Shown here one piece after another: positions 18,196 to 27,100 of a stretch of 64,000 bases of DNA. Location: NCBI RefSeq assembly GCF_022829385.1, contig NZ_JAKSXX010000123.1:62001-126000 (forward strand), given 5' to 3'. The position numbers and the translations under genes were made by a program. The notes beneath the pieces are model-generated. The model saw nothing but the letters and a program-made list of their open reading frames with translations, was not told the DNA's origin and ran no database searches. Positions within the stretch are counted from its first letter, which is position 1. Every line of letters starts with the position of its first letter. The stretch comes from Methylobacterium sp. J-070 (GTDB lineage: Bacteria > Pseudomonadota > Alphaproteobacteria > Rhizobiales > Beijerinckiaceae).

Positions 18196-19686
18196 TCAGC
18201 GGCCCGCCGCGACGGCCGGGTTCCGGCGGCCGAGGGACAGCGCGGCGTTCACGACCACCGCCACGACGATGTTCACGGCGAGCGCCAGGAGCCCGGTATA
18301 GAGGGTGAGCTTCGCGTCGCCGAAGGTCAGGGTGTGCAGGGGCTTCAACCCGTCCGACCACGCGATCAGGCTCCCGGCGACGAAGCCCACGGCCCAGCCG
18401 GCGAGCAGGGCCGGCGCCCGGAACCACGACATGTAGAGGCCGAAGACCAGGGCCGGCAGGGTCTGGAGGATCCACAGGCCGCCGAGCAGCTGCAGATCCA
18501 GGGCGAACTGCGTCGGCAGGACCAGGATCGCCACCAGCGCGCCGACCTTGACCAGCATCGAGGTGATCTTGGCCACCTGCGCCTCGCCGGCCGAGGTGAC
18601 GTTCGGGTTGACGTAGGCCTTCCAGACGTTGCGCGAGAACAGGTTGGCGGCGCCGATCGACATCACCGCCGCCGGCACCAGGGCGCCGATGGCGATCGCC
18701 GCGAAGGCGAAGCCCGCGAACCAGCTCGGGAACAGCGTCTTGAACAGCGCCGGGACGACGTCGTTGTTGCTCGTCACCTTCAGGCCCGCCGCGTGGCCCA
18801 TGTAGCCGAGCATCGCCAGCAGCCCGAGGAGCAGCGTGTAGGCCGGCAGCAGCACCGCGTTCTTGCGGATCGTGTTGCCGCCCGACGAGGCGAAGATGCC
18901 GGTGAGCGTGTGCGGGTACATGAAGGCCGCCAGCGCCGAGCCCAGCGCCAGGGACGCGTAGGGCAGGATCTGCGCAGGGCTCAGCAGCGTGCCGCCGGAG
19001 CCCTTCGCCTTGAACGCCGCGTCGGCGGCGTCGAACACCGCGCCGTAGCCGCCGAGCTTCGACGGCACGATCGCCACCGCCACCAGCACCACGACGTAGA
19101 TCATGATGTCCTTGACGAAGGCGATCAGCGCCGGCGCCCGCAGGCCCGACGAGTACGTGTAGAAGGCCAGCACCAGGAAGGCGACGATCAGCGGGATCTC
19201 GCCGTGCAGCCCCAGCGCCTTGATCGCCACCTCCATGCCGATGAGCTGGAGCGCGATGTAGGGCATGGTGGCGATCACGCCCGTGACGGCGACCGCGAGT
19301 TCGAGCGCCCGCGAGCCGTAGGTGCCGTACACGACGTCGCCCGCCGTGACGTAGCCCTTGTCCTTGGCGGCCTGCCACAGGACCGGCATCACCGCGAACA
19401 CGAACGGGTAGACGATGATCGTGTAGGGCAGGGCGAAGAACCCGTAGGCGCCCACCGCGTAGACCAGCGCCGGCACGGCGATGACCGTATAGGCGGTGTA
19501 GAAGTCGCCGCCGATCAGGAACCACGTGATCCAGGTGCCGAACTTGCGCCCGCCGAGGCCCCATTCGTCGAGGTGGGCCAGCGTCTCGGGCCGGCGCCAG
19601 CGGGCGGCGACGAAGCCCATCACGGTCACGAGCAGGAAGAAGAAGACGAAGACCGACAGCGCCGGGATATCGAGATCAGCGGTCAT
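18196..19686 (-). CDS. mctP: Monocarboxylate symporter, SSS family (MctP-like)
   Basis: A sodium:solute-symporter-fold permease of 496 residues with about 13 hydrophobic helices. Residues such as GGRKFGTWITWFLIGGDFYTAYT and TSNNDVVPALFKTLFP are reminiscent of rhizobial MctP, which carries lactate, pyruvate, acetate and alanine. Its start overlaps by 11 bases the preceding DUF3311 gene, the small protein that regularly accompanies this permease type. It faces cstA across a shared 214-base control region. No sensor-regulator pair is present next to it. Confidence 0.88.
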   Translation of the reverse strand: MTADLDIPALSVFVFFFLLVTVMGFVAARWRRPETLAHLDEWGLGGRKFGTWITWFLIGGDFYTAYTVIAVPALVYAVGAYGFFALPYTIIVYPFVFAVMPVLWQAAKDKGYVTAGDVVYGTYGSRALELAVAVTGVIATMPYIALQLIGMEVAIKALGLHGEIPLIVAFLVLAFYTYSSGLRAPALIAFVKDIMIYVVVLVAVAIVPSKLGGYGAVFDAADAAFKAKGSGGTLLSPAQILPYASLALGSALAAFMYPHTLTGIFASSGGNTIRKNAVLLPAYTLLLGLLAMLGYMGHAAGLKVTSNNDVVPALFKTLFPSWFAGFAFAAIAIGALVPAAVMSIGAANLFSRNVWKAYVNPNVTSAGEAQVAKITSMLVKVGALVAILVLPTQFALDLQLLGGLWILQTLPALVFGLYMSWFRAPALLAGWAVGFVAGSLIAWSDGLKPLHTLTFGDAKLTLYTGLLALAVNIVVAVVVNAALSLGRRNPAVAAGR

Positions 19687-19873
19687 CGCGCACGGCCCGG
19701 TAGACGACGTAGAGGATGAGGGAAGTGAGCGGCACCCAGGCCAGCTGATACCAGTAGAAGAACGGGAAGCCGAACAGGATCGGGTCGCGCTGATTGTAGA
19801 ACGGCACCCACAGCAGCCCCAGGAAGGGCAGCAGGAGAAGCCACATCAGCGGCGAACGGCGTCGGGATTCCAT
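19676..19873 (-). CDS. DUF3311 family small membrane protein
   Basis: A 65-residue protein with two membrane helices, MWLLLLPFLGLLWVPFYN and FYWYQLAWVPLTSLILYVVY, matching DUF3311. Genes of this family usually lie directly before an SSS-family permease, much as DUF4212 does for acetate symporters, and may form its small subunit. Here it overlaps the permease start by 11 bases. Confidence 0.88.
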   Translation of the reverse strand: MESRRRSPLMWLLLLPFLGLLWVPFYNQRDPILFGFPFFYWYQLAWVPLTSLILYVVYRAVRDDR

Positions 19874-20087
19874 GGTCCGGCCCGGATTCGTGAAGACAGG
19901 TCCGCGCCGAAGGTCTGGTGTGACACAGCGCTGAAGAGGCAGTCCGATGCGCTGCATCACAGCTCGGATCGCTTGCGTCAACGGCAGGTCGATAGGATAA
20001 CCTCGCGCTGTCGCACGAGATCCACGAATCTCGGCCGGAGGCTCTCGCGGGCCGCCCGAGCCAGAGGCGGCGTCCGGGAGGGACCAG
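19874..20087. promoter_or_regulatory. Shared control region of the two carboxylate-uptake operons
   Basis: This 214-base gap lies between the divergent DUF3311-mctP and cstA-ybdD genes. It must hold both promoters, but no certain -35/-10 pair was found by eye. GGGAGGGA at 20077-20084 is the cstA ribosome-binding site. Confidence 0.5.
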
Positions 20088-22148
20088 ATGGGCACGGCGC
20101 TCGGCAGGCATGGGCCATGGGCCCTGGTGGGGGCGCTCGGCGCCGCGGCTCTGGCGATCGTGGCGACCCAGAGGGGCGAGACGATCAACGCCCTCTGGAT
20201 CGTGGTCGCGGCGGTCTGCGTCTACCTGATCGCCTACCGCTACTATTCCCAGTTCATCGCCGACAAGGTGATGCGCCTCGACCCGAAGCGCGTGACGCCG
20301 GCGGTGCGCCACAATGACGGGCTCGACTATGTGCCCACCAACCGCGGCGTCCTGTTCGGCCACCACTTCGCGGCGATCGCGGGGGCGGGCCCGCTGGTCG
20401 GCCCGGTGCTGGCCGCCCAGATGGGCTACCTGCCGGGCATGCTGTGGATCCTGGCCGGCGTCGTGCTGGCCGGCGCGGTGCAGGACTTCATGGTCCTGTT
20501 CGTGTCGATGCGCCGCGACGGGCGGTCGCTCGGCGAGCTGATCCGGGCCGAGCTCGGCACCGTGCCGGGCATCATCGCGCTGTTCGGCACCTTCCTGATC
20601 ATGGTGATCCTGCTCGCCGTGCTGGCGCTGATCGTCGTCAAGGCGCTGGCCGAGAGTCCCTGGGGCACCTTCACGGTGATGTCGACGATCCCGATCGCCA
20701 TGCTGATGGGCGTCTATTCCCGCTATATCCGGCCGGGCAAGATCGGCGAGGTCTCGATCCTCGGCTTCGTCCTCCTGATGCTGGCGATCCTCGCCGGCGG
20801 CTCGGTGGCGGCGAGCCCGGTCTGGGGACCGGCCTTCACCTTCACGGGCCCGCAGCTCTGCTGGATGCTGATCGGCTACGGCTTCGTGGCGTCGATCCTG
20901 CCGGTCTGGCTGCTGCTCGCCCCGCGCGACTACCTGTCGACCTTCCTCAAGATCGGCACCATCGTGGGTCTGGCGCTCGGCATCGCCGTCGTGGCGCCGC
21001 ACGTGCAGATGCCGGCGGTGACCAAGTTCGTGGACGGCACCGGCCCGGTCTGGGCGGGCAGCCTGTTCCCGTTCCTGTTCATCACCATCGCGTGCGGCTC
21101 GGTCTCGGGCTTCCACGCCCTGATCTCGTCGGGCACCACGCCGAAGCTGATCGCCAGCGAGGCCGACGCCCGCTTCATCGGCTACGGCGGCATGCTGATG
21201 GAATCCTTCGTGGCGATCATGGCCCTGGTCTCGGCCTGCGTGATCGACCCGGGCGTCTACTTCACCATGAACGCGCCCGCCGCTCTGGTCGGCACCAGCC
21301 CCGAGACCGCCGCCGCGGCCGTGACCAAGCTCGGCTTCGCCACGACGCCGGAGGTGATCACCCAGACCGCCGCGGACGTCGGCGAGCGCACGATCATCTC
21401 CCGCGCCGGCGGCGCGCCGACGCTGGCGGTGGGCATGGCCCACATCATCTCCTCGGCCATCGGCGGCAAGGCGATGATGGCCTTCTGGTACCACTTCGCG
21501 ATCCTGTTCGAGGCCCTGTTCATCCTCACCGCGGTGGATGCCGGCACCCGGGCCTGCCGGTTCATGGTGCAGGATCTGGTGGCGCTGGCGGTGCCGTCGT
21601 TCAAGAACACCACCTCGTGGGGGCCGAGCATCGCGGCCACGGCCATCTCGGTGGGCGCCTGGGGCTACTTCCTGTACCAGGGCGTCACCGACCCGCTCGG
21701 GGGCATCAACACCCTGTGGCCGCTGTTCGGCATCTCCAACCAGATGCTGGCCGCGGTGGCGCTGACGCTGTGCACGGTGGTGATCTTCAAGATGAAGCGC
21801 GAGCGCTACGCGTTCGTGACCATCCTGCCGACCGCGTGGCTGTGCCTCTGCACCCTCACGGCGGGCTGGCAGAAGATCATGTCCGCCGACCCGAAGATCG
21901 GGTTCCTGGCCCACGCCGATCGCTACGCGGCCGCCGCCGCGGAGGGCAAGATCCTGGCGCCGGCCAAGACTGCCGACCAGATGAGCCAGATCATCCTCAA
22001 CGACCGGATCGACGCGGTGCTGGCGGCGCTGTTCATCGGCCTCGTCGTCGCCATCGCGGGCTTCGGCATCGCCGCCTGCCTGAAGGCGTGGCGGGCGGAT
22101 CGCTGGACCGCGCTGGAGACCGAGCCGGGCCTGGTCGCGGCGGAGTAG
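20088..22148 (+). CDS. cstA: Carbon starvation protein CstA family transporter
   Basis: A 686-residue inner-membrane protein with some 16-18 hydrophobic segments. The conserved N-terminal region includes YDGLDYVPTN-like and GVLFGHHFAAIAGAGPLVGPVLAAQMGY, and the SGTTPKLIASEADARFIGYGGML segment is typical. CstA and its paralogue BtsT are pyruvate (and, in CstA, peptide-linked) transporters induced by carbon limitation. The start has GGGAGGGA at good spacing. It is followed by the small YbdD partner. Confidence 0.95.
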   Translation: MGTALGRHGPWALVGALGAAALAIVATQRGETINALWIVVAAVCVYLIAYRYYSQFIADKVMRLDPKRVTPAVRHNDGLDYVPTNRGVLFGHHFAAIAGAGPLVGPVLAAQMGYLPGMLWILAGVVLAGAVQDFMVLFVSMRRDGRSLGELIRAELGTVPGIIALFGTFLIMVILLAVLALIVVKALAESPWGTFTVMSTIPIAMLMGVYSRYIRPGKIGEVSILGFVLLMLAILAGGSVAASPVWGPAFTFTGPQLCWMLIGYGFVASILPVWLLLAPRDYLSTFLKIGTIVGLALGIAVVAPHVQMPAVTKFVDGTGPVWAGSLFPFLFITIACGSVSGFHALISSGTTPKLIASEADARFIGYGGMLMESFVAIMALVSACVIDPGVYFTMNAPAALVGTSPETAAAAVTKLGFATTPEVITQTAADVGERTIISRAGGAPTLAVGMAHIISSAIGGKAMMAFWYHFAILFEALFILTAVDAGTRACRFMVQDLVALAVPSFKNTTSWGPSIAATAISVGAWGYFLYQGVTDPLGGINTLWPLFGISNQMLAAVALTLCTVVIFKMKRERYAFVTILPTAWLCLCTLTAGWQKIMSADPKIGFLAHADRYAAAAAEGKILAPAKTADQMSQIILNDRIDAVLAALFIGLVVAIAGFGIAACLKAWRADRWTALETEPGLVAAE

Positions 22149-22156
22149 GGCGCGCC

Positions 22157-22378
22157 ATGCTGCAGCCCCCGAACCTGCGGGACCGGCTCCGGACGCTGTC
22201 CAAATGCGTCTGCGACGGCGCCCGGCTGATGGTGGGCCAGGGGGACTACGCGGCCTATGCCGCGCATGTCCGCCGCACCCATCCCGACCGGGCGCCGATG
22301 ACCGAGGTGGAGTTTTTTCGCAATCGCGAGAACGCCCGGTTCGGGGTCGGCAACACCTCGGGCTTCCGCTGCTGCTGA
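22157..22378 (+). CDS. YbdD/YjiX family protein
   Basis: A 73-residue soluble protein, RDRLRTLSKCVCDGARLMVGQGDYAAYAAHVRR at the front and FFRNRENARFG near the end, which is the YbdD/YjiX (DUF466) pattern. It starts 8 bases after cstA. The family almost always follows CstA-type transporters and is thought to be needed for their activity. It ends in two Cys. Confidence 0.9.
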   Translation: MLQPPNLRDRLRTLSKCVCDGARLMVGQGDYAAYAAHVRRTHPDRAPMTEVEFFRNRENARFGVGNTSGFRCC

Positions 22379-22405
22379 GGGGCGGCAGGCGGCGATCGTC
22401 CGATG

Positions 22406-22460
22406 CGCAATCGCAAATCGTATCTACAATCTGATTGACCGATTGCGGTCCGGATTGTAG
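22406..22460. promoter_or_regulatory. Repeated GATTG/CAATC boxes upstream of brnTA
   Basis: Two interleaved inverted repeats are visible: CGCAATCG (22406-22413) with CGATTGCG (22440-22447), and CTACAATC (22424-22431) with GATTGTAG (22453-22460). In addition CAATCTGATTG at 22427-22437 is itself a palindrome. In all five copies of the CAATC/GATTG half-site fall within 50 bases, ending 14 bases before the brnT start. By family knowledge BrnA represses its own operon, so these are candidate BrnA operators. Confidence 0.55.
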
Positions 22461-22474
22461 GCACAGACCTGCGC

Positions 22475-22741
22475 GTGGTCTGGGATGAGCCGAAGCGGGC
22501 GCTCAACCGAGCCAAGCACGGCCTCAATTTCGCGGATGCCCGCGACCGCTTCCTGTTCGAGGACTCTGTGGTCGTGCCATCCGATCCCGGACCGGACGGC
22601 CGGGCGCGCTTCCCGGCGATCGGCGTGCTCGACGGGCTCCTCGTCACGGCGGTGATCACCCCGCTGGGATCGGAGGCGCCGTCGCTCGTCAGCCTGCGTC
22701 CGGCGAGCCGCGCGGAACGGAGGATCTACGAGAATGCCTAA
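22475..22741 (+). CDS. brnT: BrnT family toxin
   Basis: Ribonuclease-type toxin of a type II toxin-antitoxin pair with a RelE-like fold. The 88 residues begin VWDEPKRALNRAKHGLNFADA and end SLRPASRAERRIYENA, both diagnostic for BrnT. Start GTG at 22475 is the only plausible start, with no clear ribosome site; an in-frame stop is 39 bases upstream. The end overlaps the antitoxin start by 8 bases, with the toxin first, as in Brucella brnTA. Confidence 0.9.
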   Translation: MVWDEPKRALNRAKHGLNFADARDRFLFEDSVVVPSDPGPDGRARFPAIGVLDGLLVTAVITPLGSEAPSLVSLRPASRAERRIYENA

Positions 22742-23048
22742 GCTCGACCTGCCGCCGATCACCGATGCGGACGAGGCCTGGATCCAAGCCGGCATCGCGG
22801 CCGACCCGGACAACCCCGAGGTCACCGCCGAACAGGCGCGTGACGTGCGGCCCTTCGCCGAGGCGTTCCCCGAACTGGACGCCACGCTGCGCCGGTCCCG
22901 CGGGCCGCAGAAGGCGCCGACCAAGCAGCTCGTGAGCCTGCGGCTCGATGTCGAGATCGTCGAGGCCTTCAAGGCCACGGGACCCGGCTGGCAGACCCGG
23001 ATGAACGATGCATTGCGGGCAGCCGCGCGGACGCTGACACCGGCATGA
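22734..23048 (+). CDS. brnA: BrnA family antitoxin
   Basis: A 104-residue partner of BrnT. Residues 1-60 are acidic and mostly helical; residues 65-100 hold the ribbon-helix-helix DNA-binding part, KQLVSLRLDVEIVEAFKATGPGWQTRMNDALRA, matching the BrnA_antitoxin domain. It should neutralise BrnT and repress the operon through the boxes upstream. Overlap with brnT gives coupled translation. Confidence 0.9.
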   Translation: MPKLDLPPITDADEAWIQAGIAADPDNPEVTAEQARDVRPFAEAFPELDATLRRSRGPQKAPTKQLVSLRLDVEIVEAFKATGPGWQTRMNDALRAAARTLTPA

Positions 23049-23175
23049 TCGACGGCGCCCCGGCCGCAACCCGAATCTTCGAAACGCGCGTCTGCCGCTG
23101 CCCGGACCCGATCCGGCCCGCCCGGCGTTCCCCACGCCGGAGGGCCGTCCGGCCCTCGCCAGACGCGGAGGGCCG

Positions 23176-23376
23176 ATGACCGACGAGCGCACGCAGGATC
23201 CCATCGAGCCCCGGGCCGTGAACGTCGCCCATGCCTGGGAGCGGGCCTATTGGGCGCGCCGGTTCATGGTGCCGGTGGAGCAGGTCGAGGCCGCGGTGGC
23301 GGCGGTGGGCGACGCGCCGGCCCGCGTGGCGGCGCATCTCGGGCGGGACTGGCCCGGCCACGAACCCGCCACCTGA
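23176..23376 (+). CDS. DUF3606 domain protein
   Basis: A 66-residue protein with VNVAHAWERAYWARRFMVPVEQVEAAVAAVG and ARVAAHLGR, the pattern of DUF3606, a small helical domain common in alpha- and betaproteobacteria. A GGAGGGCCG lies just before the ATG. Function unknown. A second copy is at 60681-60851. Confidence 0.8.
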   Translation: MTDERTQDPIEPRAVNVAHAWERAYWARRFMVPVEQVEAAVAAVGDAPARVAAHLGRDWPGHEPAT

Positions 23377-23460
23377 GGGCGGCATCCCGGGCTTAAGCTC
23401 GGCCGGACCTTGACTCGGCCGCCACAATGTCCGCCATCTCCGACCTGACAGGAGGTGGGC

Positions 23461-23895
23461 ATGAGCATTTTCCAGGACGCCATCCTTCGTTTCGGCCGCA
23501 CGATCATGTCGTATGCGGGCGACGCGGTCTTCCTGCAGGCGGCGGTCTCATCGGCGGCCAACGTCATCGTGGCGGACGGGGACGTGGCCGAGGAGGAGAT
23601 CGAGTCGGCGATCAGCGGCATCCGCGCCAACCCGATCCTCGAGAAATCCTACGACACCCTGCGGGTCGAGCAGGAGCTCTACGAGGCCATCGCCCGGGCC
23701 AAGACCCGGGCCGGGCGGCTGGAGAACCTGCGCCTCGTCGGCGCCATCGCGGAGCGGCCGATCGACCAGCGCCAGGACGTGTTCCTGATCGGCGCCGACG
23801 TGGCCGATATCGACGGCATCAGCGAAGTCGAGCACAAGGCGCTGGACGAGATCGCCGGCGCCCTGCTGGTCGACAAGTCCGCGCTGCTGCGCTGA
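23461..23895 (+). CDS. TerB-like (tellurite resistance) protein
   Basis: A 144-residue all-helical soluble protein resembling the TerB fold: AANVIVADGDVAEEEIESAISGIRANPIL is an acidic metal-binding-like helix-turn, echoed later by GADVADIDGISEVEHKALDEI. The ATG at 23461 is chosen because AGGAGG stands five bases before it; a GTG at 23455 lies inside that site. There are no other ter genes nearby, so a role in tellurite resistance is not implied; TerB-like proteins are also linked to membrane-associated stress functions. Confidence 0.8.
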   Translation: MSIFQDAILRFGRTIMSYAGDAVFLQAAVSSAANVIVADGDVAEEEIESAISGIRANPILEKSYDTLRVEQELYEAIARAKTRAGRLENLRLVGAIAERPIDQRQDVFLIGADVADIDGISEVEHKALDEIAGALLVDKSALLR

Positions 23896-24117
23896 TCCGG
23901 CGGCATCCTGCTCCGGCGGGCGCAGCGCCCCCGTGCTGAGATCCGTAGCACCCGCGCCGTCATCCTGAGCTGTCCGCGCCAGCGGGCCTCCGAGCAGCCC
24001 TGCGGCGTCGCGGCCCGTCCCTTGCCTGCCCGGACGTGATAGCGAAACATTCCGGGTGTCCGGTGGGCCGGTACACAACGCGGAGTTGCCGGCCCGGCGC
24101 CGGCCGGCGGAGACCGC

Positions 24118-27100
24118 ATGGGCCTCGTCCTCTACGCCCTCAAGTTCCGGATCACGACCTACGTGCTCGCGGTGCTGATGATGCTCGGCGGCGTCGGCGC
24201 AATCCTCGTCACGCCCAAGGACGTGCTGCCGGTCGTCGACATCCCGGTCGTCGTGGTGGTCTGGACCTATACCGGCCTGTCCGCGCCGGAGATGGAACAG
24301 CGCATCACCACCTATGCCGAATACGGCATCTCCAACAACGTCAACAACATCCGCCGCATGGAGTCGACGACGCTCCAGGGCACCGCGGTGCAGCGGATCT
24401 ACTTCGACCCGACGGTCAGCATCGATCTCGCCATCGCGCAGGTGGTCTCCTCGACCAACTCGATCCGCGCGGTGATGCCCACCGGCACGCAGCCGCCGGT
24501 GATCGTGCGCTACTCCGCCTCGTCGGTGCCGGTGATCCAGCTCGCCCTGACCTCGGCCAAGCAGAGCCTCAACGAGGTCTACGATTACGCCCAGTACCGG
24601 ATCCGCCAGACCCTGGCGCAGGTCCCGGGCTCGACCCTGCCGTCGCCGTTCGGCGGCGCGCCCCGGCAGATCATGGTCGATCTGGACCTCAACGCCCTCC
24701 AGGCGCTCGGCCTGACGCCGCTCGACGTCACCAACGCCATGACGGCCCAGAACCTCACGGTGCCGTCCGGGCTCGCGAAGATCGGCGAGCAGCAATACCC
24801 GGTCCAGCTCAACGCCACCCCGCCCTCGATCGAGACCCTCAACCTCGCGCCGATCAAGGTGGTGGCCGGCCAGCCCGTGCTGATGCGCGACGTCGCCTAT
24901 GTCCGCGACGGCGGGCCGCCGCAGATCAACGTCGTCAGCGCGGACGGCAACCAGGCCGTGCTGATGCAGATCATCAAGAACGGCAACGCCTCGACGCTCA
25001 ACGTCGTCAACAACGTCAAGGCGGCGATGCCGACCATCCGCGCCGCCGCGCCGGAGGGGCTCTCGATCAAGCAGCTGTTCGACCAGTCGGTCTTCGTCTC
25101 GAACGCCATCGAGGGCGTGCTCCACGAGGCCCTGACGGCGGCGGCGCTCACGGGTCTGGCGATCCTGCTGTTCCTCGGCTCGTGGCGCTCGACGATCATC
25201 GTGCTGATCTCGATCCCGCTCTGCGTGATGACCTCGCTGGCCGTGCTGGCGGCCCTCGGCGAGACCGTCAACGTCATGACGCTGGGCGGCCTCGCCCTGG
25301 CGGTGGGCATCCTGGTGGACGACGCCACGGTGGCGATCGAGAACACCTACCGGCTGTTCGAGGAGGGCGAGGAGTTCCGCGAGAGCGTGGTCCACGGCGC
25401 CGCCGGCATCGCCAAGCCGGCGCTGATCTCGACGCTGGCGATCTGCGCGGCCTTCACGGCGGTGTTCGCGCTGACCGACACGCCGAAATACCTGTTCACC
25501 CCGCAGGCGCTCGCGGTCGTGTTCGCGATGCTGACCTCCTACCTGCTGTCGCGCACCCTGGTGCCGCTGCTGATCGACGTGATCGTGGCGCCGGAATACC
25601 GCCGGAAGCACGCCAAGAACCGGGACGAGCACCGGGACGAGCACCGGGACGAGGACCGGGCTGCCGGCGCCCCCCGCCGGGGCCGCATCGCCCGGGCCGT
25701 CGGCCTCGTCGGCGGACCGCTCCTGCGGCTGGCCGGGCGCCTCCATGGCGGCTTCGAGCGCGGCTTCACCCGGTTCCACCGGGGCTATGTGGGCCTCCTG
25801 CACGCGGTGCTCCGCCACCGGATCGTCACCCTGGGCGTGGTCGGGGGCGTGCTCGGCATGACCGGCGCGCTGTTCGTCTTCGTCGGCCAGGATTACTTCC
25901 CGCAGATCGAGGCGAGCCAGATGACCATGCATCTGCGCACGCGCACCGGCATGCGGATCGAGACCACCCGGCAGGTCTTCGCGCAGGTCGAGGATACGGT
26001 GCGCGAGGTGATCCCGCGTGACGAGATCGATCAGATCCTCCAGAACATCGGCCTGCCGTCAAACAACTACAACTTCGCGTTCTCGGACGGATCGTTCGTC
26101 TCCTACAACGACGGCCAGATGCTGATCAGCCTCAAGGAGGGGCACGGCTCTGTGGCGGGCTACATGAAGCGGCTGCGCGCGGTGCTGATGAAGCGCTTCC
26201 CCGACATGACCGTCTATTTCCAGCCCGCCGACATGATCACCCAGATCCTGAACTTCGGCGTCATCACGCCGATCGACGTGCAGGTCTCCGGCCGGCACAA
26301 GGAGAAGGATCTGGAGGTCGCCCAGCGCATCGTCCAGCGGCTGAAGCACACCAAGGGCCTCGTCGACGTCCACCTGCAGCAGATCGTCAACGAGCCGCAA
26401 TTCTACGTCGACGTCGACCGGCGCCTCGCCTCGGAGCTCGGGCTCACCGAGCAGCAGGTGGCGCAGAACATGAACATCTCGCTGTCGGGCAGCTATCAGG
26501 TGACGCCGAACTTCTGGCCCGATCCGAAGACCGGCATCCCCTATCAGCTCTGGGTGCAGACGCCCGAATACCGCAACAGCTCGCTCACCGACCTGCGCAA
26601 CACGCCGATGTTCGTGCGCGCCGCCGCGACCTCGGGCTCCGGCCCCGGCGTGCTGACCCTGCTCTCCAGCCTCGCGGATCTCCGCCGGACGCCGACGCAG
26701 ACCATGATCAGCCACGTCAACATCCAGCCGACCTTCGACATCTACGCCGCGGTGCAGGACCGGGATCTCGGCGCGGTGGCGCGCGACATCGACGCGATCG
26801 TCCAGGACGAGCAGAAGAACCTGGAGGCGCCCGACAAGATCGTGGTGCGCGGCCAGATCGAGAACATGCGCTCGGCCTTCTTCCGCCTGGAGATCGGCCT
26901 CGGCATCGCGCTGATCGCCGTCTACCTGCTGATGGCGGTGAACTATCAGACCTGGGGCGACCCGTTCGTGGTGATCGCCGCCCTGCCGATGGCGTTCTGC
27001 GGCATCACCTTCGCGCTGTTCGTGACCGGCACCACCTTCTCGATCCCGTCGATCTTCGGGGCGATCATGTCGGTGGGCATCGCGTCGGCGAACTCGATCC

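Noticed and set aside
20444..22156. Plus-strand frame running inside cstA
   Set aside because: Out of phase with cstA; only its last part, from 22157, is a real gene (YbdD).
23461..23895. Tellurite-resistance operon
   Set aside because: Only a TerB-like protein is present, with no TerC, TerD or related genes.
25621..25656. CRISPR or minisatellite array
   Set aside because: Only three 12-base units, in frame within a pump gene; no spacers.
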